Shown one piece after another: positions 16,662-25,900 of a stretch of DNA of 39,862 bases. Origin of the DNA: Actinomycetota bacterium (GTDB taxonomy: Bacteria; Actinomycetota; CADDZG01; JAHWKV01); contig JAUJPC010000001.1 of NCBI GenBank assembly GCA_030447305.1, positions 721,086-760,947 on the forward strand, in the 5' to 3' direction. Numbering within the stretch: the stretch's first letter is position 1; each line of letters begins with the position of its first letter. The notes beneath the pieces were generated by a model. That model made no database searches and was not told the DNA's origin. It saw only the letters and a program-made list of their open reading frames with translations. A program made the position numbers and the translations under genes.

Positions 16662-16988
16662 ATCCGCCTCCTTAGGTTCCGCTTGACTGCCGGTACGACT
16701 CATACCCGAAATCCTGGTCACTCATGCGTGCGTTACTTGCCAGTCGAGCTGCGTGGCACCCCGCAATGCTCATTTGGGACCGAGTTACAAAGCCGATTAT
16801 AAGCGCACCCGCAAGAGCCGAGGCCTGATCAAACCGGAGAATGTTCTCAGGCCGCCCCTGGGAGTCCCCGAGTTTCCTCTAGCGTTCCGGCTTCACTTTT
16901 AGGATCAAGGTGACTATTCTTCCCCTGTGGTTTGGCGTTGACGGTATGTAGGGAGTCGCTCCTTGTCTCCCGCGGCGGGAGGTGAAAG
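16662..16988. other. Gene-poor interval between two divergent small genes
   Basis: 327 bp without a convincing gene. It should hold the control regions of both the 62-aa gene (minus) and the 29-aa gene (plus). Facing the plus strand, TGGGAC (16775-16780) and TATAAG (16798-16803) are 17 bp apart and make a fair promoter, which would give the 29-aa gene a leader of about 180 nt. The end of that leader carries three short complementary blocks described under findings. The plus-strand reading frame crossing 16395-16802 has no ribosome-binding site or protein-like composition. Confidence 0.4.
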
Positions 16989-17078
16989 ATGGGAAAGAAC
17001 CTGACCTTAGTTATCGTGGGCTTCGTGATTTTGGTCTTCTTAATCATGATGTTTCTGGCTCTGGGCGACCCGACCTAA
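16989..17078 (+). CDS. Very small single-span membrane peptide (29 aa)
   Basis: ATG 16989 follows GGCGGGAGGTGAAAG, an excellent ribosome-binding site, and opens a 29-residue frame ending TAA. The peptide is MGKNLTLVIV followed by GFVILVFLIMMFLALGDPT: a short basic N-terminus, about 20 strongly hydrophobic residues forming one transmembrane helix, and an acidic tip. Small membrane peptides of this kind often modulate a larger membrane complex, but none is identifiable next to it. It is too short for standard gene finding; ribosome-binding site quality and hydrophobic pattern support it. Confidence 0.6.
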   Translation: MGKNLTLVIVGFVILVFLIMMFLALGDPT

Positions 17079-17176
17079 AGTTGCGCCGCCCGGCCTGCCC
17101 GGGCCGATGAGAAGCAGGCCGTCGAAGTCTCCGGTGGCCTGCCCCCGCGTTTGGGGAGCCACCGCCATCGCGACCC

Positions 17177-17854
17177 CTAGCGGTCGACGGTCGATCGAAC
17201 CAGACGCTCCGACAGACGGCCCCGGATCACGACTATCTCCTCTTGGTCATCCGGTCCCAGCAGGCCCCGCTCCCGCAACATGGCCGCACGCGCGGTCATC
17301 ACCGGTCCCAGCTGACCCGGCTCACTGATCACCACGTCAGCCTGAAGTCCCCCTCTGGTGAATGTCTCGATGGTCCTGTCCGTGCCGCATATCGAAGAGT
17401 GAACCACCAGAATCGTCCCTCCCGGCAGCAGGTGGTTCGGCGCCTCCCGGCAGATGCGGTCAAGGAGTGCCCGCCCGTCAAGACCGGCGTCCAGTGGAAC
17501 CGTCGTGCCTCGGCGTGGTAGTTCCTCGGACTCCGAGGGGATATACGGGGGGTTGGACAAGATCACATCAAACTTTTCAGCCGCCAAAGGCCCAAACAGG
17601 TCGCCCCGGCGGACCTCGATAGGAGCTCGGTTCAGCTTGGAGTTCAGCCACGCACAGAAGACCGCCCGGTACGTCAGGTCGACACCGGTTACCGACCCGG
17701 CGCCGGCCTGGGCGGCGCTGATGGCCAGCGCTCCGGTCCCGGTGCAGATGTCGGCCACCCGGCCGCCGGGCTTGAGCTCCCGGTGCATGGCTTCTGCCAA
17801 CAGCCAGGTGTCACTGACGGGCCGGTGCACTCCGGGCAGACGGAATAGTTTCAC
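17177..17854 (-). CDS. HemK/PrmC-like N5-glutamine methyltransferase, short form
   Basis: 225 residues, GTG start at 17854. Class I SAM-binding core: VADICTGTGALAISAAQAGA (motif I), VTGVDLT, RRGDLFGPL, then SNPPYIPSESEELP. The NPPY motif is diagnostic of methylation on a planar amide or amino nitrogen, as in PrmC/HemK, which methylate the GGQ glutamine of peptide release factors. The protein lacks the roughly 80-residue N-terminal helical domain by which bacterial PrmC binds release factors, and in length resembles the short HemK2/Mtq2-type enzymes. A release factor or ribosomal protein is the likely substrate, but this is inferred. It is divergent from the YbdK-type ligase, 36 bp apart. Confidence 0.85.
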   Translation of the reverse strand: MKLFRLPGVHRPVSDTWLLAEAMHRELKPGGRVADICTGTGALAISAAQAGAGSVTGVDLTYRAVFCAWLNSKLNRAPIEVRRGDLFGPLAAEKFDVILSNPPYIPSESEELPRRGTTVPLDAGLDGRALLDRICREAPNHLLPGGTILVVHSSICGTDRTIETFTRGGLQADVVISEPGQLGPVMTARAAMLRERGLLGPDDQEEIVVIRGRLSERLVRSTVDR

Positions 17855-17890
17855 GACTCGACAGTTCCCACTACCACCGGGCGGTAATCA

Positions 17891-19024
17891 ATGAAGTCGC
17901 GATGGCCTTCACCGATCGATGCCAAGTCCCTTCGGAAACGGTTCGAGAGGAGCGAGCCGGTCAGCTTCGGAGTGGAAGAGGAGATCATGGTCCTCGATCC
18001 GCGAACGCTTGATCTGTCTCCTTGCGGACCGATGATCCTCGAGGGACTCGACGCCCGGTTCAAGCCCGAGCTGCCGCTGGCCCACGTCGAGATTGCGACA
18101 AATCCCCATTCCAGCCTGGCCACCCTGGCCGGTGAGCTGGCCGAGTGCCGGCGGATCCTGGCAGCCCACGCTGGGGACACGGCCCGGTTTGCCGTTGCCG
18201 GAGTGCACCCTTTCGCCGCCCGATTGGGGGAGATCAACGTCGGAGAGCGCTACAACCGCATGCTGGCCGAGTACGGGGACGTTCTACGCCAGCAGCTTGT
18301 CTGCGGACTGCATGTCCACGTGGGCCTCGGCGGAGCGGATCAGGTGCTGGCCGTCTATAACGCCATGCGGTCCTACCTGCCTGAGCTCGGGGCACTGGGC
18401 GCCAATGCCCCCATCCACTGCGGCCGGGACACCACCCTGGCGTCGGTGCGGCCCCTGATATCCGGCTTGCTGCCCCGGCAGGGGATGCCTCCGCCCCTGT
18501 CGAGCTGGCAGGAGTACGCCGATCACCTGAACTGGGGAAAGTCTGCCCACCGCCTCGGCCGGCCGACGGAGTGGTGGTGGGAGCTTCGTCCCCACGCAGG
18601 GCTCGGCACGCTGGAAATCCGGGTGCCCGACGCGCAGACGACGGCTGAGGATGCACTGGCCGTCGCCACCGTCGCGGTGGGTACCGCCGTCTGGCTGGCG
18701 CGCCGTTACGATGCCGCAGATCTCCCTGCGCCGGTGGAAACTTGGCGGATCAACGAGAACCGGTGGTCGGGACTGCGCCACGGGATGGAGGGCACTCTCA
18801 TCGATTTGGAATCCGGCGTTCGCAGGCCCGCAAGGGAGCGCATTGGGTGGTTGATGGAGGCCGTCGGTCCGGTGGTGGAGGAGCTGAAGGGGTCTACGTA
18901 CCTGCGGCGTGCGCGCACCCTGGCCGATCGGAACGGTGCCGAGCTGCAGCGCGAGCTGTTCGCCGCAGAGGGCCCACACGTTCTGACGCGGTGGCTGGCG
19001 GAGCAGTTCGCTCCGGCGCTTTAA
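17891..19024 (+). CDS. YbdK-type carboxylate-amine ligase (glutamate-cysteine ligase 2 family)
   Basis: 377 residues, of usual length for the GCS2/YbdK family of ATP-dependent carboxylate-amine ligases. Members form gamma-glutamyl-cysteine or related amides, and the actinobacterial EgtA is a cousin. Evidence is the SFGVEEEIMVLDP opening (metal/ATP-binding glutamates), AHVEIATNP, LVCGLHVHVGLGG, and a WWWELRPHAGLGTLEIRVPD segment with the RVPDAQTT substrate loop. The start ATG 17891 gives the normal N-terminus. The natural substrates are unproven for most YbdK proteins. It converges with the small gene ending at 19028. Confidence 0.88.
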   Translation: MKSRWPSPIDAKSLRKRFERSEPVSFGVEEEIMVLDPRTLDLSPCGPMILEGLDARFKPELPLAHVEIATNPHSSLATLAGELAECRRILAAHAGDTARFAVAGVHPFAARLGEINVGERYNRMLAEYGDVLRQQLVCGLHVHVGLGGADQVLAVYNAMRSYLPELGALGANAPIHCGRDTTLASVRPLISGLLPRQGMPPPLSSWQEYADHLNWGKSAHRLGRPTEWWWELRPHAGLGTLEIRVPDAQTTAEDALAVATVAVGTAVWLARRYDAADLPAPVETWRINENRWSGLRHGMEGTLIDLESGVRRPARERIGWLMEAVGPVVEELKGSTYLRRARTLADRNGAELQRELFAAEGPHVLTRWLAEQFAPAL

Positions 19025-19027
19025 TCT

Positions 19028-19219
19028 TTACCTGCCGCTCAGGCCGCCCCCGCTCTTTAGGAACCCCTTGATGAACTGAGCGAGGGGACCGTCACGCCAG
19101 GTCGCTTTCGACGGTCCTTCGGGGGCCCAGACCGGACGGCCGTCGGGGCCTTTGCTCAACATCCATTCCTGGAACAGCCTGTCTTCGTCTTTCTGTTCTT
19201 GCTTCTTCTTTTCGTCCAT
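19028..19219 (-). CDS. Small charged protein (63 aa)
   Basis: The ATG at 19219 opens a very charged N-terminus (MDEKKKQEQKDEDRLFQEW) followed by a Trp/Pro/Gly-rich segment (MLSKGPDGRPVWAPEGPSKA) and an amphipathic end (LAQFIKGFLKSGG). AAGGA lies about 12 bases upstream. A TTG at 19255 would add 12 residues. Composition and codon pattern look real; function unknown. No cysteine or membrane segment. Confidence 0.5.
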   Translation of the reverse strand: MDEKKKQEQKDEDRLFQEWMLSKGPDGRPVWAPEGPSKATWRDGPLAQFIKGFLKSGGGLSGR

Positions 19220-19290
19220 GCTTCGATTCTCGTCCTTTTTGGTCTGCGAATGCAAAGTTGGTGCGGATTTTCGAGGCTACGCGGCCGGCT

Positions 19291-20208
19291 CTACCAGCCG
19301 GATTGGCCGCCTTGGGCCCTCTGCGCCAGCACCAGCGCTCCTGTGGGACCTGCCATTACTCCCAGCTCGGCCGATCGGACAAATTGTGCATCGCTGAAAT
19401 CATTGAGTCCCGGGTAGCCGCCCAAAGCGGCCTTCAGTGCCTTCCGGACCAGCGGGAGAAGGCCGGGCGTCAAACCCACGCCTCCCCCGACGACGATCCG
19501 CTGCGGGGCATAGCAAAAGACGATGGTGCGCAACCCCGCGGCCAGGTACGCCGCCTCCAGAGCAAGAGCCTTGTCCCGCAAAGCCCCGCTAAGCTCCTCT
19601 GTCGGTTTGCCCCATCGTCGGCTCATCGCAGGTCCGCTTGCCATGCCCTCCAGGCAATCGCCGTGGAAAGGGCACGTCCCGGGAAACCTGTCGCCCGGCT
19701 GGCGGGGAACCGCGATATGGCCGATCTCGGGGTGCAGCAGGCCTCGCACCGGCCGGTCGTTGGCAAGCACCCCGGCGCCTATCCCGGTTCCGACGGTCAG
19801 ATAGACGAGGGGATCAGCGTTCCTCCCCGCCCCCGCCAGGCCTTCGGCCAAGGCCGCGCCCTCCACGTCGGAAGCAACAACAACGGGCACGTCGAATGCC
19901 CGGGTTATGAGTTCCAGGATATCGGCGTGGGACCACTGAGGCTTGGGGGTGCTCAGCAGATGCCCGTAGGTGGACGAGGACGGGCGTAGGTCGATGGGGC
20001 CGAAGGCGGCGATGCCGATGGCGTCCAGCATCCCGTGCTGCTCCTGGAAGCCCTTCAGCCGGTCGACGGCCCAGGCCATAGTGTTATCCGGAGCGGAGGT
20101 CGGGGTCCGGTCGGAAGCCAGGATCTCACCGGGGGAGCGGCCGGCCACGCAGATGACCTTGGAACCTCCCAGCTCTATGCCCCCGTAGAGGGGCCGGCCG
20201 GCGGTCAG
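19291..20208 (-). CDS. ROK-family sugar kinase (fructokinase-like)
   Basis: Cytoplasmic ATP-dependent sugar kinase of the ROK family, most like the fructokinase/YdhR branch. Visible are the N-terminal phosphate motif LYGGIELGGSK, the catalytic-base region (GIAAFGPIDL), TVGTGIGAGV, and the zinc motif HPEIGHIAV followed by CPFHGDCLEGMASGPAM. The N-terminal motif lies upstream of the first ordinary start codon in frame (GTG 20148), so the gene must begin earlier. The best option is a CTG at 20208 that overlaps the TGA of the DUF2277 gene (CTGA), giving about 305 residues of normal length. No ATG, GTG or TTG exists in frame between there and 20148, so a rare start codon or re-initiation from the upstream gene is needed. 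The substrate, fructose or glucose, is inferred. Confidence 0.8.
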   Translation of the reverse strand: MTAGRPLYGGIELGGSKVICVAGRSPGEILASDRTPTSAPDNTMAWAVDRLKGFQEQHGMLDAIGIAAFGPIDLRPSSSTYGHLLSTPKPQWSHADILELITRAFDVPVVVASDVEGAALAEGLAGAGRNADPLVYLTVGTGIGAGVLANDRPVRGLLHPEIGHIAVPRQPGDRFPGTCPFHGDCLEGMASGPAMSRRWGKPTEELSGALRDKALALEAAYLAAGLRTIVFCYAPQRIVVGGGVGLTPGLLPLVRKALKAALGGYPGLNDFSDAQFVRSAELGVMAGPTGALVLAQRAQGGQSGW

Positions 20209-20438
20209 GTCTGCGATGCCTGCGAGGAAGCCGGAGCTCCCCTGGTGACCAGACCGGCCAGCAGACGCTCTGCGGACTCGGTGATCTCCTCCACGGCGGT
20301 GTCGAAAGCCGGACGGTTGGCCGTCGAGGGCTTTGTATAGCCGCTGATCTTTCTGACGAACTGCAGAGCCGCCGCCCGGACCTCCTCAGGAGTAGCGGGC
20401 TCCTCCGGGTTGCGCAGCTTGCGGATGCTCCGGCACAT
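20205..20438 (-). CDS. DUF2277 family protein (77 aa)
   Basis: Matches the small DUF2277 family: MCRSIRKLRN, then EEVRAAALQFVRKISGYTKP and AFDTAVEEITESAERLL. The family's characteristic MCR start is at ATG 20438, with AGGTGG about nine bases upstream; an ATG eight codons earlier is less likely. Function is unknown for the family. It overlaps the ROK kinase by four bases and probably drives that gene's translation. Confidence 0.85.
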   Translation of the reverse strand: MCRSIRKLRNPEEPATPEEVRAAALQFVRKISGYTKPSTANRPAFDTAVEEITESAERLLAGLVTRGAPASSQASQT

Positions 20439-20535
20439 GGTTCGAATGTACCACCTAGTCATGGTGGCTCGGGGCCTGCGGAAGCTCCGACATCACGGTC
20501 GATGAACTGACTGAACGCCGAGGCGACGTCGAAGG

Positions 20536-21114
20536 CTAGCCGAAGTAGTCCGGTTCGTTCCCCGGTTTCCACTTGATGTTGCAGCCGATGCTGGGCCGCT
20601 GGTCCTCGGGGACGGGCCGTCCCTCCAGCACCGCCTCGGCAGCGGCAACCAGGTCCTCGCCGGTCACCGGCAGGTCGTTCTTCGGCCGGCTGTTGTCGAA
20701 CTGTCCCCGGTAGGCCAGGCGGCCGTTGCCGTCGAACACGAAGAAGTCCGGTGTGCAGGCGGCACGGAACGCCTTGGCCACCGACTGCTCCTCATCCACC
20801 AAATACGGGAACGTGTAGCCGAACTCCGCGGCCTCCGCCTTCATGGCGTCCGGCGAGTCGTCCGGATACTGGTCCGCATTGTTGCTGTTGATGCCGACGA
20901 TGGCCAGACCCTTGCCCGCCAGATCCTTCGTGACCTCGGCCAGCCGGGGACGGATGTGCTTGACGTACGGGCAGTGGTTGCATATGAACATCACCAGCAG
21001 ACCGGGGGCATGCGAAAAGCTGGAACTGGAGTAGGTCTGCCCGGAGGGGTCGGGAAGATCGAACGCCGGCAGTTCGCTGCCCAGGGGCAGCATTGTTGAG
21101 TTCACGGAAACCAT
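20536..21114 (-). CDS. Peroxiredoxin/thioredoxin-like protein with CxxC motif
   Basis: A 192-residue AhpC/TSA-type redoxin. ATG 21114 has AAGGAGG five bases upstream. The fold markers are GSELPAFDLPDPSGQTYSSS, then the active site at residues 45-48 (VMFICNHCPYVKH, CNHC), VGINSNN, and C120 in ACTPDFFVFD followed by GRLAYRGQFD. Proteins with the NHCPYVKH signature form a widespread thioredoxin-fold group that probably reduces peroxides or protein disulfides in the cytoplasm; no export signal is present. A second conserved cysteine lies near the C-terminus (SIGCNIKWK). It is divergent from the zinc-protein/aminopeptidase operon across 122 bp. Confidence 0.88.
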   Translation of the reverse strand: MVSVNSTMLPLGSELPAFDLPDPSGQTYSSSSFSHAPGLLVMFICNHCPYVKHIRPRLAEVTKDLAGKGLAIVGINSNNADQYPDDSPDAMKAEAAEFGYTFPYLVDEEQSVAKAFRAACTPDFFVFDGNGRLAYRGQFDNSRPKNDLPVTGEDLVAAAEAVLEGRPVPEDQRPSIGCNIKWKPGNEPDYFG

Positions 21115-21236
21115 CAGTCCTCCTTGGCCCGCATTGAAATCCAATTTTCCCCCGGCTATCGCCGTCAAACGGCGCCGGTGCCGAAGGAATGAGGTTACAC
21201 CCGCCGAAGTTGGGCAAACTGCGGGAGAATGTCTGT

Positions 21237-21578
21237 ATGTCAGCTACCGATCGGGCAATGATGCTGGGTATCCGCCACCGCTGCGGGCAGGAGATCCAGT
21301 TCTGGATTCCGGCGTACCTGGTGGCTCCCATCGTCGGCGACCTGCACGAGCACGAGGTGGAGGGACTGGCCTCGTGGATGGAGGATCAGGGGATGCTTAC
21401 CGGCGAGGAAGGCCAGCCGGACAATCTGATCGAGCATCTGCGCCGGCAGCTGGCTCCCCGGCATGTGGCCTTCATCGACGTGGAAGAGGACGCCTCGGTG
21501 TGCCCGTCCTGCGGTGCACTTCTCCCGTGGATCGATGCGGTCACTGAGTACGTCGCCGGTCAGTCCCGGGGGGAGTGA
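21237..21578 (+). CDS. Small putative zinc-binding protein ahead of methionine aminopeptidase (113 aa)
   Basis: ATG 21237 has GGGAGA about eight bases upstream. The protein begins with IRHRCGQEIQFWIPAY and ends with SVCPSCGALLPWID, a CPxCG knuckle that could complete a zinc site with the N-terminal Cys/His pair. The centre is acidic and helical (DLHEHEVEGLASWMEDQGM). It is followed after 3 bp by another small Cys/His protein and then methionine aminopeptidase, so a role linked to nascent-chain processing is possible. Family not recognised. Confidence 0.65.
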   Translation: MSATDRAMMLGIRHRCGQEIQFWIPAYLVAPIVGDLHEHEVEGLASWMEDQGMLTGEEGQPDNLIEHLRRQLAPRHVAFIDVEEDASVCPSCGALLPWIDAVTEYVAGQSRGE

Positions 21579-21581
21579 TAG

Positions 21582-21893
21582 GTGGCCAGCCGAACGCGCC
21601 GCGGGGGCTCCGGGCCGTGGAAGAACAAGGGCGGGGGAGACGTCGACATACGCAGTCTCGAAGAAGCCCTGCTCGGGCCGGCCGCGGGGCGGGTTGAGGG
21701 CTTCGAGGTTCGCAAGACCGCCAATCAGGAAAAAAGATACCGCTGTCCGTACTGCGAGGGGTGGGTTGAAGCCCGCACTCCGCACACCGTAGCCTTCCCC
21801 TCGGAGAGGCCGGAAGAGCGCCGGCACTATCACTCCGCATGTTGGAGCCGCCGTGCCGGATCCGCCCGGGGAGGCCGTCGATCGTGCGCCTGA
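21582..21893 (+). CDS. Small Cys/His zinc-motif protein (103 aa)
   Basis: GTG start at 21582, 3 bp after the previous gene, with a GGGGGAG ribosome-binding site. A basic N-terminus (RTRRGGSGPWKNKGGG) precedes a zinc-ribbon-like core: YRCPYCEGWVEARTPHTVAF followed by RRHYHSACWSRR, i.e. CxxC, then H and HxHxxCW. Similar small proteins with a CPxC...HxHxxCW core occur in other actinobacteria (from memory). It overlaps the start of the methionine aminopeptidase gene by about ten bases, so translation is coupled. The partner could be the ribosome or RNA, given the basic tail, but this is inference. Confidence 0.65.
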   Translation: MASRTRRGGSGPWKNKGGGDVDIRSLEEALLGPAAGRVEGFEVRKTANQEKRYRCPYCEGWVEARTPHTVAFPSERPEERRHYHSACWSRRAGSARGGRRSCA

Positions 21894-22882
21894 GGGGAAA
21901 CGCGCCGTGCTGGTGCGGATCGGGCCGCAAGTTCAAACGGTGTCACGGTGACCAGAGGGCAATGCGGCTGCGTCCCGTGCGGCCGGGCCGGGTGAGCCCG
22001 ATCCTCGCGGTTCCGGCGACGGTCACCCCGCCCGACTATGTGAACGGAAGCATCCCGGTCACCTCAACCTCGTTCCAGATCCACACGGGAGAGTCGCTGG
22101 AGCGCCTGAGGGTCGCCTGCAGGGTGGCTGCCGAGGTACTGGACACGGTGGGCCGTGAGGTTCGACCCGGGGTAACCACCGAGGAGCTGGACCGAGTCGC
22201 ACACGAGGCGTATGTGACCAGGGGAGCGTACCCCTCGACCTTGTCCTACAAGGGATACCCCAAGTCGATCTGCACCTCGGTGAACGAGGTCATCTGCCAC
22301 GGGATCCCGGACGACCGGCCTCTGGAGGAGGGCGACATCGTCAATGTCGACGTCACGGCCTACATCAAAGGGATGCACGGCGACACCTCGGCGACCTTCC
22401 CGGTGGGCCGAGTCGACCCGACCCTCCGGGCGCTCATCGATGTAACCCGTGAGGCGACACTGTTGGGCATAGCCGCCGTTGCACCGGGACGACCGCTCAA
22501 CGCGATCGGTAACGCGATCCAGCCCTACGCCTTCGCCCATGGATTCGGCGTGGTGGTGGACTACGGGGGCCACGGGATCGGCTCCGTCTTCCACGCCTCT
22601 CCTCACGTGAACCACACCGTGCACGAATGGGACACCATTGAGTTTCAGCCGGGCATGACGTTCACAGTCGAGCCTATGATCACCGCCGGGTCACCAAATC
22701 ACCACATGTGGAGCGACGGCTGGACGGTGGCCGCGAACGACCTTCTGCCCACCGCGCAGTTCGAGCACACCGTGATAGTCACGGACTCGGGAGCCGAGAT
22801 ACTGACTCTCACAGGGCAGGGCGACAGCCCGGCCGGCACATTGAGTCGGGTCGAAGAGGGCACGGTCAGCCACAGGCCCTGA
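21884..22882 (+). CDS. map: Type I methionine aminopeptidase with N-terminal SEC-C zinc motif
   Basis: Removes the initiator methionine from new proteins at the ribosome. Residues 1-25 carry a SEC-C motif (APCWCGSGRKFKRCHGD: C9, C11, C20, H21), seen in many actinobacterial and chloroplast-type enzymes and likely to aid ribosome docking. The catalytic core has all five metal ligands: the Asp pair in VNVDVTAYIKGMHGDTSATF, His in GHGIGSVFH, Glu in FTVEPMI and Glu in FEHTVIV; the substrate-side His lies in VICHGIPDD. GTG 21884 is preferred, with GGGGAGG about nine bases upstream; ATG 21839 is an alternative without a ribosome-binding site. Confidence 0.95.
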   Translation: MRLRGNAPCWCGSGRKFKRCHGDQRAMRLRPVRPGRVSPILAVPATVTPPDYVNGSIPVTSTSFQIHTGESLERLRVACRVAAEVLDTVGREVRPGVTTEELDRVAHEAYVTRGAYPSTLSYKGYPKSICTSVNEVICHGIPDDRPLEEGDIVNVDVTAYIKGMHGDTSATFPVGRVDPTLRALIDVTREATLLGIAAVAPGRPLNAIGNAIQPYAFAHGFGVVVDYGGHGIGSVFHASPHVNHTVHEWDTIEFQPGMTFTVEPMITAGSPNHHMWSDGWTVAANDLLPTAQFEHTVIVTDSGAEILTLTGQGDSPAGTLSRVEEGTVSHRP

Positions 22883-22969
22883 GCCGCGCAGCTCCAACGG
22901 TTGGTAGTCTGTTCTGATGCTTGCAATCGAACAGATTCCGGGGCGTCTTTCATTGTGGGAGCCTGGGCC

Positions 22970-25900
22970 ATGTGCGGCATAGTAGCCGTCCTCAAACGTC
23001 GGTCCTTAAGGCCGGTTCCCGAATCCGGCCGGCTGGTGGACGAGGTGCAGACGGCGCTCCGGCGCCTCACGGACTATTCCATCGATCTGGTCGAGCGCCT
23101 GCGGACGGCCGAGGGGCAACTCAAAACCGTCGACCGTGAGCTCAAGGGGACGCCGGGTCTGACGGCTTTGATCGGCGACCCGGCACTTGGTCCCAAGCTT
23201 GAGGCCCTTGCACAGGAGATCGGCCGGGAGGTTGAACGGCTGGACCACAGAATCGACTCCGGTCCGGCTACCGTCTCACCCGACGAGCTGGAGCGGGTAA
23301 ACGCCTCTTTGATCGCTCTCAAGGATCGCCTGTGGGCCGTGGAGCACGACCGGCTCGGCGCCGGCCGCCAGGTGGCAGCTCTGGCCGGATCGAACCCTTC
23401 CCCGGCGGCCATCGAGGCGTACGGGTCGATTCAGACGGCGCTCGCCGCCATCGACCGGCTTGAGGTCCGCGGGCGCGACTCCGCCGGCCTGCATATCCTT
23501 GTCTGGGGCCATGGTCTTGACCTCGATGATCCTCAAGTATCCAAGCTCCTGGCCTGGCGCAACGACCCACTCTTCACATCCGGAGTCGTCCGTACTGCTC
23601 CGGGAGCTCTGGGATTCGTCTACAAGGCGGCCGCCGAGATCGGGGAGCTGGGCGACAACGTTGCGTCAATCCGGCGGGGAATTCTGAACGACGGCCTGTT
23701 GCGACGGGCCCTGAAGAGCCCATCCGCCCGCGCCACCGCGCTCGGGCACACTCGATGGGCCAGTGTGGGTACGATCTCGGAGGCGAACGCCCACCCGCTG
23801 GACGGACTCGAGGAGGCGCCGCCTTCCCTTGCCGCTCCTCATCTGGTGGCGGTCCTGAACGGCGACATCGACAACTACCCGGCTCTGGTGGCCCGGCAGG
23901 CTCTCGAGATCGCCGGCGTCATCACCACCGACGCCAAGGTGATTCCGGTGCTCACCTCCCGGCGGATAGCGGCGGGAGAGCCCATCGACCTGGCGTTTGC
24001 ACACACCGTCGCCGAGCTCGAAGGCTCCATGGCCATCGTCGCCAGCTCGGCGGTGAAGCCCGGGACCCTCCACCTGGCCGTCCGGGGGAGCGGGCAGGGG
24101 CTCTATGTGGGAATGGCCGAGGATGCCTTCGTGGTGGCGAGTGAGCCGTACGGCGTGATCGAGGAGGCCGGCTCCTATCTCAGGGTCGACGGTGACAACA
24201 CCGCCGGGCGGCTCGTGACTCTCGATGCGGACGCCGCAGGAACCGTTGAAGGCATCGACCGGCGTGGCTACGACGGGCGGGTGCTGCGGGTAACCCCCGC
24301 CGACCTCCAGCATCCCGAGATCACCACCCGGGACATCGACCGGCGTGGGTTCCGGCACTTCCTTTTGAAGGAGATCACCGAGGCGCCGGAGTCCTTCCGC
24401 AAGACCTTGCGGGGGCGGGTCGTGTCCAAGGACGGCGGACTGAGTGTCTGCCTCGACGCCAACGCCATGCCGGACGACCTATGCAACGGACTGAGGGATG
24501 GACGGTTCCGCCGGGTCATGGTTGTCGGGCAGGGGACGGCCGCCGTGGCCGGACAATCGGTCGCCGCTGCCATTGAGGACGCCCTGGCACCGATCGGCGT
24601 CACGGTTGCAGCCATGACCGCATCCGAGCTGTCGGGCTTCGCCCTCGAGGACGATATGCGGGACACCGTGGTGGTGGCGATCAGCCAGTCGGGCACCACA
24701 ACCGACACCAATCGGACGGTGGACATGGCGACCGCGCGGGGCGCCGTCGTGGTGGCCATCGTCAACCGGCGCAACACCGAGCTGGCGGAGAAGTCCCACG
24801 GCGTCGTCCACACCTCCGACGGCCGTGACCTGGAGATGAGCGTGGCTTCCACGAAGGCTTTCTACGCCCAGATTGCGGCGGGCTTTCTGTTAAGCCTTGC
24901 GATGGCCGATGCGGCCGGCTGCGGCGACCGTGCGAAGCAGTCGGCCCTGCTTACCTCTTTGCTGGCCCTCCCCGACGCGATGGTCGAGGTGCTGGAGCTG
25001 CGGGAGCACATCTCCGATATCGCGGCGCGCCATGCCGCCCGGCGGCGGTATTGGGCGGTGGTCGGGAGTGGCCCCAACCGGGTCGCGGCCGCCGAGGTGC
25101 GCATCAAGCTTTCCGAGCTCTGCTATAAATCCGTGGCGTGCGACTCGATTGAGGACAAAAAGCACATCGACCTCTCCGCGGAGCCGATCATCTTCGTGTG
25201 TGCGGCGGGCCTCCAGGGCTCCAACGCCACCGACGTCCAGAAGGAGATCGCGATCTACCGGGCGCACAAGGCGGCTCCGATCGTGGTCGCCACCCGCGGG
25301 CGGCCTGCGTTCGACTTGGTGGACACCATCCGGGTGCCGTCGGTGCATGCCCGTGTCGACTTCGTTCTGTCCGCAATGGCCGGTCACCTGTTCGGCTACG
25401 AGGCGGCCCTCGCCATAGACGCGTGGGCGATGCCCCTGCGAGAGATCCGCGCCGCAGTGCAGGAGCTTGCAAGCGCCGGGCTTACCGCCGATGCGGTTCT
25501 TGTCCACCTCGGTCCCCGGATAAAGGAGCCGGCGCGCCGGTTCCTGGATGCGGTTACCGACGGAGCTTGCGACGGGGTGATGAACCTGGGTCCCGCAATG
25601 CGCCTTGGGATCCTGCTGCGTTGCGCCATCGGGGACCTGCCCTTCGAAGCCTACGAGCTGGAGCGGGGAGCGGGGACCGGTCCCAAAGCATTCCTGGACG
25701 AGTTGGTGAGCGTTCTTAGCAGGGCGATCGACGATCTGACCAGGTCCATCGACGCCGTAAAGCACCAGGCCAAGACTGTCACCGTCGGCATCTCCCGCTC
25801 CGAGGAGGGGCTGTTCGGCGTGCCTCTGGTCAAAGAGGTCATGCGGGTGGGCGCCGGAACCGAGCTGCTCGGTTATCGGACCCTGCGGACGCTGGCCGCG

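Noticed and set aside
16395-16802. Plus-strand frame after tRNA-Glu
   Set aside because: No ribosome-binding site, unnatural composition, and it lies opposite a small gene with a near-perfect site.
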